From assembly GCA_045627405.1 (NCBI GenBank), contig JAZQNP010000068.1, positions 1-11,435 on the forward strand: a stretch of DNA of 11,435 nucleotides, in the 5' to 3' direction. Position 1 is the first letter of the stretch. Every line of letters starts with the position of its first letter. The translations under genes and the position numbers were made by a program. Under the pieces are notes generated by a model that was given only the letters and a program-made list of their open reading frames with translations, made no database searches and had not been told where the DNA came from. This DNA is from Firm-04 sp045627405 (GTDB lineage Bacteria > Bacillota > Clostridia > Oscillospirales > Ruminococcaceae). Below are positions 5,476-11,435 of this stretch, in pieces.

Positions 5476-6189
5476 ATGAAGCAAAAGCTCGGGATCATCG
5501 GCGGGCTGGGACCGATGGCATCCGCACAGTTCATGGCGCAGGTGACGTCCATGACCGACGCAAAAACCGACCAGCAGCACATAGAAACCGTGCTGTACAG
5601 CCGGCCCGCAACGCCGGATCGGACCGCATTTCTGACAGGGCAGAGCAACGACACACCGCTGCCGATGCTGCTGGAAAGTGCGAAGGCACTGGAATCCTTC
5701 GGCTGCGGGGTGCTGGTCATGCCGTGCATGACGGCATACAGCTTTTATGAGCCGCTCTGTGCGGAGCTGTACGCGGAGCTGATCAATCCGATCACGGAGA
5801 GCGCGCAGCTGTTAAAGGCACGCGGCATCCGAAAAGCGGGCATCATGGCGACCGACGGCACGATGAAAGTCGGGCTGTTTCAGCAGGCACTGATGGAAGC
5901 AGACATCACACCGATTGTACCGGATGCGGCAAACCAACGTGAGGTCATGCACATGATCTATGAGGAAGTCAAATCCGGCAAGCCGGCAGACCTGGAACGC
6001 TTCCACGCCGTCACACATTCGATGCGCGTGCAGGGTGCAGAGTGCATCATCCTCGGCTGTACGGAGCTGTCAGTCATCAAACAGCAGCAGGAAATCGGCG
6101 GCGGCTTTCTGGATGCGATGGAAGTGCTGTCCGCGCGTGCGATTGAAGCATGCGGATACAAAACCCGCAGCGACATCATTCTGCTGTAA
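5476..6189 (+). CDS. Aspartate/glutamate racemase family protein
   Basis: This gene encodes 237 residues. The start is the ATG at 5476, with GGGAG eight bases upstream and the family's usual N terminus KLGIIGGLGPMAS; the ATG at 5458 would add six residues and lacks a site. The family interconverts L- and D-amino acids without a cofactor, using two cysteines as acid and base. Both are present: Cys84 in MPCMTAYSFY and Cys195 in LGCTELS. The first motif is usually PCNTAH, so Asn is replaced by Met and His by Tyr. This may mean altered substrate or activity. The length is normal for the family. It sits directly before a DltA-like ligase, which suggests it supplies that ligase with a D-amino acid. 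Which amino acid it racemises cannot be read from the sequence. Confidence 0.88.
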   Translation: MKQKLGIIGGLGPMASAQFMAQVTSMTDAKTDQQHIETVLYSRPATPDRTAFLTGQSNDTPLPMLLESAKALESFGCGVLVMPCMTAYSFYEPLCAELYAELINPITESAQLLKARGIRKAGIMATDGTMKVGLFQQALMEADITPIVPDAANQREVMHMIYEEVKSGKPADLERFHAVTHSMRVQGAECIILGCTELSVIKQQQEIGGGFLDAMEVLSARAIEACGYKTRSDIILL

Positions 6190-6209
6190 GGAAAGGATAA
6201 CAGAGAAAC

Positions 6210-7727
6210 ATGCAGACCAATATTCTTGCGTATCTGGAACAGACCGCACCGCGCGTACCGAACAAGATCGCCTTTGCGGATGACAACATGCAGCTGACAT
6301 TTGCAGAGGTTTCAAACAATGCACAGGCAATCGGCACAAAGCTGCACGAGGACGGACTGTACGGCGAGCCTGTGGTCGTGTTCATGGAGAAATCTCCTGC
6401 GGCGATCAACGCATTTTTCGGCGTGGTCTACGCAGGCTGCTATTATGTTCCGCTGGATGCGGAGATGCCTGCATTCCGCATTGAGATGATTTTGCAGCAG
6501 TTGCAGCCCCGCGCGGTCATCTGTGACGCAGCGACAAAAGAGCTTCTGGCGCAGTTTGGCTGCACCGGAAATGCGTATCTCTTCGATGAAATCACGCAGA
6601 CGGAAATTGACAAAGCGGCACTGGCAGAAATTCGTGCAAAGCAGCTCGACATCGACCCGATTTATATTGTGTTCACCTCCGGCAGCACGGGCATTCCGAA
6701 GGGCATTCTGGCATGTCACCGCTCCGTGATTGATTATATTGAAAATCTTTCGGAAACGCTCGGCTTTTCGGAGGAAACCGTTTTCGGCAATCAGACGCCG
6801 CTGTATTTTGACGCCTGTCTGAAAGAGCTGTATCCGACGCTGAAATTCGGCGCGACCACATGGCTGGTGCCCAAGAGCTGTTTTTCGTTCCCGATCAAGC
6901 TGGTGGAATATCTGAACGAACACCGGATCAATACCGTCTGCTGGGTGGTATCCGCCCTGACGATGATTTCCGCCACAGGTACGTTCAAAACGGTAAAGCC
7001 GGAAACGCTGCGCACAATCGCATTCGGCAGCGAGGTGTTTCCGGTCAAGCAGTTCCGGCTCTGGCGTGAGGCAGTCCCGGAGGCAAAGTTCACCAATCTG
7101 TACGGTCCGACCGAAGCGACGGGCATGAGCTGCTTTTATCATGTCACGCGGGAATTTGAGGAAACAGAGGCAATCCCGATCGGAAAGCCGTTCCGCAACA
7201 CGGGGATTCTGCTGCTGACAGAGGACAACCGTGAAGCCGGAGACGGTGAGGACGGCGAGATCTGCATCCGCGGCACCTGCCTGACGATGGGATATTACGG
7301 ACAGCCGGATAAAACAGCGGAGGTTTTCACACAGAATCCGCTGCAAACGCGGTATCCGGAGCTGATTTACCGCACCGGCGACATTGCGCATTACAACGCA
7401 GAGGGCGACCTCGTGTTTGTCTCGCGCAAGGATTATCAGATCAAGCACATGGGACACCGCATCGAGCTTGGAGAAATTGAGCTCAACTGCGGTCTGTTCG
7501 AGGGCGTCGAGGCAGTGGGCTGCATCTACGACAAAGGAAAAGGCAAGATCGTACTGTTCTATACCGGCAGCGCGGAAAAGAGCGCGCTGGCAGCCTATCT
7601 CAAACAGCGTCTCCCCCGCTACATGCAGCCGAACAAGGTGATGCAGCTTGATGTGATGCCGCACACACCGAACGGAAAACTCGACCGCAAGGCACTGACC
7701 GCAATCTATGAAAACCAATCGGCATAA
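6210..7727 (+). CDS. DltA-like amino acid adenylating ligase
   Basis: This 505-residue stand-alone adenylation enzyme is the usual length of DltA. It should activate an amino acid with ATP and load it on the phosphopantetheine of the carrier protein encoded next. Core motifs appear in order: TSGSTGIPKG (156-165), YGPTE (298-302), YRTGD (387-391), GHRIELGEIE (415-424) and NGKLDRKAL (488-496) with catalytic Lys490. No carrier domain is fused. By manual alignment to the gramicidin Phe-activating domain, the pocket reads D201, A202, K205, C244, I270, F272, L297, G305, M306. Asp201 should bind the amino group. Lys205 and Phe272 differ from canonical DltA, which I recall as Met and Cys there, so a substrate other than D-Ala is possible. 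The ribosome binding site is a poor GGAAAGGA some distance upstream. The following ACP start is 13 bases past the stop. Confidence 0.9.
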   Translation: MQTNILAYLEQTAPRVPNKIAFADDNMQLTFAEVSNNAQAIGTKLHEDGLYGEPVVVFMEKSPAAINAFFGVVYAGCYYVPLDAEMPAFRIEMILQQLQPRAVICDAATKELLAQFGCTGNAYLFDEITQTEIDKAALAEIRAKQLDIDPIYIVFTSGSTGIPKGILACHRSVIDYIENLSETLGFSEETVFGNQTPLYFDACLKELYPTLKFGATTWLVPKSCFSFPIKLVEYLNEHRINTVCWVVSALTMISATGTFKTVKPETLRTIAFGSEVFPVKQFRLWREAVPEAKFTNLYGPTEATGMSCFYHVTREFEETEAIPIGKPFRNTGILLLTEDNREAGDGEDGEICIRGTCLTMGYYGQPDKTAEVFTQNPLQTRYPELIYRTGDIAHYNAEGDLVFVSRKDYQIKHMGHRIELGEIELNCGLFEGVEAVGCIYDKGKGKIVLFYTGSAEKSALAAYLKQRLPRYMQPNKVMQLDVMPHTPNGKLDRKALTAIYENQSA

Positions 7728-7740
7728 CGGAGGAAAAAAC

Positions 7741-7980
7741 ATGAGTGAAACACTGCAAACCATCATCGGGATCCTCAGCGATCTGCACGAGGACATCGAC
7801 TTTACGGCAGAAGATCAGCTGATTGACAAAAAGATCCTGGATTCGTTTGACATCATCACAGTGATCACGGAGATCAACAGTGAATTTGATGTCGCGATTC
7901 CGGCGGACAAGATCATACCGGAGAATTTCAATTCCGCACAGGCACTTGCGGCACTGGTAGAGGAGCTTGAAGATCTCTGA
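7741..7980 (+). CDS. DltC-like acyl/aminoacyl carrier protein
   Basis: This gene encodes 79 residues. The start is the ATG at 7741, seven bases after GGAGG; an earlier ATG at 7708 lies inside the ligase gene. The attachment site is Ser35 in KKILDSFDII, which takes 4'-phosphopantetheine. The surrounding LIDKKILDSFDIITVITEINSEFDV matches the second-helix region of DltC and other carrier proteins (pattern split here only for description: LIDKKILDSF then DIITVITEINSEFDV). The acidic composition and small size fit. It should shuttle the activated amino acid from the ligase to the membrane proteins encoded downstream. Its TGA overlaps the next gene's ATG by one base, so translation is probably coupled. 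Confidence 0.9.
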   Translation: MSETLQTIIGILSDLHEDIDFTAEDQLIDKKILDSFDIITVITEINSEFDVAIPADKIIPENFNSAQALAALVEELEDL

Positions 7981-9572
7981 TGCTGTTTACGGATTCTGCG
8001 TTTATCATCGGGCTGGTTCTGCTCTGTACGGTTTATTTCATTCTTCCGAAGCGGTTTCGCTGGATGCTGCTGCTGGCAGCGAGCATCGCGTTTTACGCCT
8101 ATGCAGGTGCAGCATATCTGCTGTACATCGGCGCGACCGCACTCACGACATATGCCGTGACACGGCAGCTCGACCGCATGGCAGCGGCGCGGAAGGACGC
8201 ACTGACCGCGCACAAATCAGACTGGTCGCGCGATGAAAAGAAAGCGTACAAGGAGAAGGCGAACAAAAGGCGGTTTCATCTGCTGGTGCTGCTGCTGATT
8301 GTCAATTTCGGCATTCTGGCGGTCATCAAATACGGAGCGTTCACCATGCGCAACCTGAACAGTCTGATCGGGCTGTTCGGCGCAGAGAAAGCCCTGCCTA
8401 TACCGAATTTCCTGCTGCCGATGGGCATTTCGTTTTACACGTTCCAGACGATGGGTTATGCGATTGACGTCTACCGTGAAAAGTACGCATCGGAGAAAAA
8501 TTTTGCCCGTCTGACGCTGTTTGTATCCTTTTTCCCGCAGCTGATTCAGGGCCCGATCAGCCGATATGACGAGCTGTCGGAGAGCCTCTATGCCGGAAAC
8601 GGATTCCAGCCGCGCAGGGTGCTGTTCGGCACGCAACGCATTCTCTGGGGCTATCTGAAAAAGCTCGTGCTGGCAGACCGCATTCTGCCGGCAGTGACGC
8701 TGCTGATTTCTGATACAGAGCAGTATCAGGGTATGTATGTATTTTTAGGCATCCTGTATTACATGCTGGAACTGTATGCAGACTTCACAGGCGGCATTGA
8801 CATCACCATCGGCATCGGTCAGGTGCTCGGCATCAAAATGGCAGAGAATTTCGAGCGTCCGTTCTTCTCAAAGAATATCACAGAATACTGGCGCAGATGG
8901 CATATCACGCTGGGAACATGGTTCAAGGATTATCTGTTTTATCCGATCAGCGTGTGCAAGCCGATGCTGAATTTCTCGAAGTGGAGCCGTGAAAAGCTCG
9001 GCAAGACGGTCGGAAAATACGCACCGGTATATGTTTCGACGCTCACGGTATGGTTTGTGACCGGTCTCTGGCACGGAGCCGCATGGAACTTCATTGTCTG
9101 GGGTCTGCTCAATGCGGTTGTCATTCTGATTTCGGAGCGGCTGACCCCGCTGTACGGCGCATTTCACAAGCGGTTTTCGTGGAGCAATACCCACGCATAC
9201 GACGGGTTTCAGGCATTGCGCACAACGATGCTGATGGGCTTTCTGCGCATGTTTGACTGTTACCGCGATGTGCCGCTGACATTTAGAATGTTCGGCACGA
9301 TGTTCACAAAATGGAATCTGCATATTCTCTGGGACGGCAGTCTGATGCAGCTTTCGCTGAGCGGATGGGATTACGCCGTGCTGCTGACGGGAACAGCGTT
9401 GCTGTGCATCGCAAGTCTGCTCGGCAGAAGCGGGAGCGTGCGGGAGCGCGTGCTGAAAAAATCCCCCTTGCTGAGCTGCTGTCTGACGGTCGCGCTGCTG
9501 CTGACCGTGCTGATCTTCGGCGCATACGGCATCGGCTATGATTCCAGCCAGTTTATTTATAATCAGTTCTGA
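7980..9572 (+). CDS. DltB/AlgI-like MBOAT membrane transferase
   Basis: This 530-residue polytopic membrane protein belongs to the membrane-bound O-acyltransferase family. In the D-alanylation pathway DltB takes the amino acid from the carrier at the inner face and helps pass it outward. The family signatures are clear: TEYWRRWHITLGTWFKDYLF (301-320, His308) and TGLWHGAAWNFIVWG (361-375) with the invariant His365. The motif LPMGISFYTFQ (146-156) and the end FIYNQF also fit DltB/AlgI. Many hydrophobic segments run through the whole length. A cytoplasmic-looking charged segment lies at about 64-98. The ATG overlaps the carrier-protein stop as TGATG. AlgI-type O-acetylation is the main alternative, but the adjacent ligase and carrier favour an aminoacyl group. 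Confidence 0.92.
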   Translation: MLFTDSAFIIGLVLLCTVYFILPKRFRWMLLLAASIAFYAYAGAAYLLYIGATALTTYAVTRQLDRMAAARKDALTAHKSDWSRDEKKAYKEKANKRRFHLLVLLLIVNFGILAVIKYGAFTMRNLNSLIGLFGAEKALPIPNFLLPMGISFYTFQTMGYAIDVYREKYASEKNFARLTLFVSFFPQLIQGPISRYDELSESLYAGNGFQPRRVLFGTQRILWGYLKKLVLADRILPAVTLLISDTEQYQGMYVFLGILYYMLELYADFTGGIDITIGIGQVLGIKMAENFERPFFSKNITEYWRRWHITLGTWFKDYLFYPISVCKPMLNFSKWSREKLGKTVGKYAPVYVSTLTVWFVTGLWHGAAWNFIVWGLLNAVVILISERLTPLYGAFHKRFSWSNTHAYDGFQALRTTMLMGFLRMFDCYRDVPLTFRMFGTMFTKWNLHILWDGSLMQLSLSGWDYAVLLTGTALLCIASLLGRSGSVRERVLKKSPLLSCCLTVALLLTVLIFGAYGIGYDSSQFIYNQF

Positions 9573-9584
9573 TTGAGGCATCGA

Positions 9585-10655
9585 ATGACAAAGAAAAAAG
9601 TAATCCTCTCCGGCATCGGGATGGCAGCTGCGGCAGCCGTTCTGCTTGCCGGATACCAGCGGCTGGTTCAGCCGAAATACATGTCCGACGTTGTGGAAGG
9701 CAATCTGATTGCGGACTATTACAACAGCGCGTACGATCACGATGTGCTGTTCGTCGGAGACTGCGAGTGCTATGAAAACTTCTCCCCTGTCACATTGTGG
9801 GAGGAATACGGTATCTCCTCTTATATCCGCGGCTCGGCGCAGCAGCTGATCTGGCAGTCGTATTATCTGCTGGAAGATACGCTGCGGTATGAAAAACCGG
9901 ATGTTGTGATATTCAATGTCCTGTCGATGAAATACGGTGAGCCGCAGAACGAGGCATATAACCGCATGTCGATCGAGGGGATGAAGTGGTCGTCGTCGAA
10001 GGTCGGCAGCATCAAAGCGTCGATGACGGAAGACGAATCATTTTTGTCCTATGTGTTTCCGCTGCTGCGGTATCACGGACGCTGGAATGAACTGACGGCA
10101 GATGATTTCCGTTATTATTTCGGCGCAGAGCCGAATTTCTTTGCAGGGTATTATCTGCGGGCGGATGTCAAGGCAGCGGAGAACGTCCCGACGGGCAGAC
10201 CGCTGACGGATTATGCATTTGCGGACACCGCATGGGAATATCTGGACAACATGCGGGAACTCTGTGCGGAGAACGGCATCACACTGGTGCTGATCAAAGC
10301 CCCGTCGCTGTATCCGTACTGGTATGACGAATGGAACACGCAAATTGAGGACTATGCGGCAAAATATGATCTGGCATATCTCAATTTCCTCAGCGATGAG
10401 ATGCTGGAAGAAACCGGGATCGACTTCACCGCCGACACCTATGACGGCGGACTGCACATGAATGTATACGGAGCCGAAAAGCTGTCGCACTGGCTGGGAG
10501 CCTATCTGCGGGAGCAGTACGGCTTGCAGGACCGCAGTGATGAAGCGGCTCTCTCCGGGGAGTGGGCAGACATCTGCGCACGGTATCATACAGAATTTGA
10601 AACACAGCTTGCCAATCTGGAACAATACGGCAATGTCAAGGGCGAGAACGCCTGA
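9585..10655 (+). CDS. DltD-like SGNH-fold membrane-anchored protein
   Basis: This gene encodes 356 residues. The start is the ATG at 9585, six bases after TTGAGG; the in-frame TTG at 9573 is part of that site. An N-terminal helix (about 6-24) anchors an extracellular domain. SGNH-type blocks are visible: VLFVGDCECYENFSP (54-68), RGSAQQ (82-87), and a C-terminal DGGLHMNVYGAEK (287-299) supplying Asp287 and His291. Where this fold has its nucleophile (GDS or GSS), the protein has GDC, so Cys60 would replace Ser. DltD acts with DltB to move the amino acid to the teichoic acid acceptor, and the position directly after the MBOAT gene fits that role. The final step may use a thioester instead of an ester, or this may be a family that is not strictly DltD. 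Confidence 0.85.
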   Translation: MTKKKVILSGIGMAAAAAVLLAGYQRLVQPKYMSDVVEGNLIADYYNSAYDHDVLFVGDCECYENFSPVTLWEEYGISSYIRGSAQQLIWQSYYLLEDTLRYEKPDVVIFNVLSMKYGEPQNEAYNRMSIEGMKWSSSKVGSIKASMTEDESFLSYVFPLLRYHGRWNELTADDFRYYFGAEPNFFAGYYLRADVKAAENVPTGRPLTDYAFADTAWEYLDNMRELCAENGITLVLIKAPSLYPYWYDEWNTQIEDYAAKYDLAYLNFLSDEMLEETGIDFTADTYDGGLHMNVYGAEKLSHWLGAYLREQYGLQDRSDEAALSGEWADICARYHTEFETQLANLEQYGNVKGENA

Positions 10656-10675
10656 GAGAAAGAGAGGATCACCTT

Positions 10676-11269
10676 ATGAACAAAAAACGGATGATGATTG
10701 CAGCCGCAGCTCTGCTGCTCGGAATGCTGACAGCATGCGGCACAGAGATCGAAAGCAGCTCCGCCGGCAGCACCGGCTCTGCGGAAACAAGCAGTGCAGC
10801 AGCGGATACAGGCAGCGCAGGTGACAGCACCGAAAGCAGCGCGGACGCAGAACCCTCTGCGGCAGAGGGCGTGTCCTTTGTATACAATGCTTCCGGCACG
10901 GAAATCGCAATCAACAGCGAATCCGATCCGATTGTGGAAGCACTGGGTGCGCCGTCAGAGACATTTGAAGCACCGTCGTGTGCATTTGACGGCACAAGCT
11001 ACACCTACACCTACGCGGGCTTCACATTGGAAACCTATCCGGATCCGGACAGCGGCAAGAACAAGGTCTATGCCGTGACACTCACGGACGGCAGTGTGCA
11101 GACGGCAGAGGGTGTCAAGGTCGGAGACAGCACCGAAGCCGTGACCGCAGCATGCGGCGAACCGGACAACGAAACCGCCGCATATATGATGTACAAGGGC
11201 GACGGTGTGGCATTGCAGTTCTTCCTCGAAGGCGATGCCGTAACATCCATCGTCTACACTTATATGTAA
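10676..11269 (+). CDS. Lipoprotein with a duplicated small domain
   Basis: This gene encodes 197 residues. A basic N terminus and hydrophobic stretch lead to the lipobox LTAC, so Cys21 should be lipidated and the protein held on the outer face of the membrane. A low-complexity Ser/Ala/Gly/Thr/Glu linker (about 22-65) follows. The folded part (about 66-197) seems to hold two related halves. One starts at about 79 with PIVEALGAP; the other starts at about 147 with VGDSTEAVTAACGEP. Each is followed by Tyr-rich beta strands, as in BLIP/SmpA-like modules. GAGG lies upstream of the ATG. It sits 20 bases after the DltD-like gene and probably belongs to the same transcript. It could bind the polymer or the membrane complex, but nothing in the sequence shows its job. 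Confidence 0.82.
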   Translation: MNKKRMMIAAAALLLGMLTACGTEIESSSAGSTGSAETSSAAADTGSAGDSTESSADAEPSAAEGVSFVYNASGTEIAINSESDPIVEALGAPSETFEAPSCAFDGTSYTYTYAGFTLETYPDPDSGKNKVYAVTLTDGSVQTAEGVKVGDSTEAVTAACGEPDNETAAYMMYKGDGVALQFFLEGDAVTSIVYTYM

Positions 11270-11270
11270 G

Positions 11271-11435
11271 ATGGCAGAGCAGATTCGCTATCATATACCG
11301 GATTTTCTGAAACACTTTTCGCTGAATATGCACCTGCTGCGTATGATGCAGCAGCGTCCGGAGGCGTTTCATGAGAACGCGGTGATCGGCTCAGTCTACG
11401 GGGTCTTCCCGACTGCCGTCTGGAACGGCGGACGC
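11271..11435 (+). CDS. 5' end of an unrecognised gene (partial)
   Basis: The frame opens with an ATG one base after the lipoprotein stop and stays open for 55 codons to the window edge. There is no signal peptide; the visible part looks cytoplasmic, with a conserved-looking IGSVYGVFPTAVWNGGR at the break. No strong ribosome binding site is seen, so it is probably translated by coupling to the gene before it. I do not recognise the family. Confidence 0.7.
   Translation, partial: MAEQIRYHIPDFLKHFSLNMHLLRMMQQRPEAFHENAVIGSVYGVFPTAVWNGGR

Noticed and set aside
6190..6209. A small DltX-type gene before the ligase
   Set aside because: Only 20 bases separate the racemase and the ligase, and no small hydrophobic frame was found there.
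6312..7796. A 494-codon open frame on the minus strand opposite the ligase gene
   Set aside because: The plus-strand frame has a complete set of ordered adenylation motifs, while the antisense product is rich in Cys, His and Arg with no recognisable domain. It is a by-product of codon bias.
8868..9740. A 290-codon minus-strand frame opposite the MBOAT and DltD-like genes
   Set aside because: It crosses the junction of two well-supported plus-strand genes and its Cys/Arg/Gln-rich product has no motif or plausible operon.

Overview
The window looks like a chromosomal cell-envelope locus of a moderately GC-rich Gram-positive anaerobe, most likely a Ruminococcus-like member of the Clostridia. 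This is inferred from strong AGGAG-type ribosome binding sites, Thr-rich linkers in the secreted proteins, a DltABCD-type module and a sortase. No tRNA, rRNA, CRISPR array, transposase or phage gene was seen. All positions and motifs were read by eye; no database search was possible.

Layout. (1) 1-376: the tail of a plus-strand gene converges on a minus-strand operon. Between them lies a 163-bp composite of two mirrored, covarying double-hairpin units around a perfect 36-bp palindromic terminator. The composite is flanked on both sides by ACAT. A second terminator (313-344) ends the minus-strand operon. Nothing else was seen in 265-312. (2) 377-3596, minus strand: a four-gene operon encoding, in order of transcription, two paralogous secreted proteins with a C-terminal membrane anchor (2793-3596 and 1945-2796), a sortase (1260-1952) and a four-helix membrane protein (377-1255). 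The genes overlap or nearly touch. (3) 3597-3967: a divergent promoter region with two minus-strand promoters, a triple 8-bp direct repeat over the downstream start site, and a consensus plus-strand promoter with a 5'-UTR hairpin. Nothing convincing was seen in about 3748-3867. (4) 3968-11435, plus strand: an operon encoding a membrane-anchored transglutaminase-like protein, an Asp/Glu-racemase-family protein, a DltA-like adenylating ligase, a DltC-like carrier protein, a DltB-like MBOAT, a DltD-like SGNH protein, a lipoprotein, and the start of an unrecognised gene that runs off the window.

How the genes may work together. The racemase-ligase-carrier-MBOAT-SGNH set is laid out like the teichoic acid D-alanylation pathway: adenylate an amino acid, load it on the carrier's phosphopantetheine, pass it across the membrane, esterify a surface acceptor. 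It departs from a standard dlt operon in three ways. An Asp/Glu-type racemase sits directly before the ligase. By manual alignment, the ligase pocket carries a Lys (K205) where canonical DltA has a hydrophobic residue, and a Phe (F272) where DltA has its D-Ala-selecting Cys. The DltD-like protein has GDC where a catalytic Ser is expected. Together these suggest a variant system that may attach an amino acid other than D-alanine. The divergent operon looks like a self-contained sortase system whose two substrates share a non-canonical sorting-signal candidate, ID(D/S)TGW, just before the anchor.
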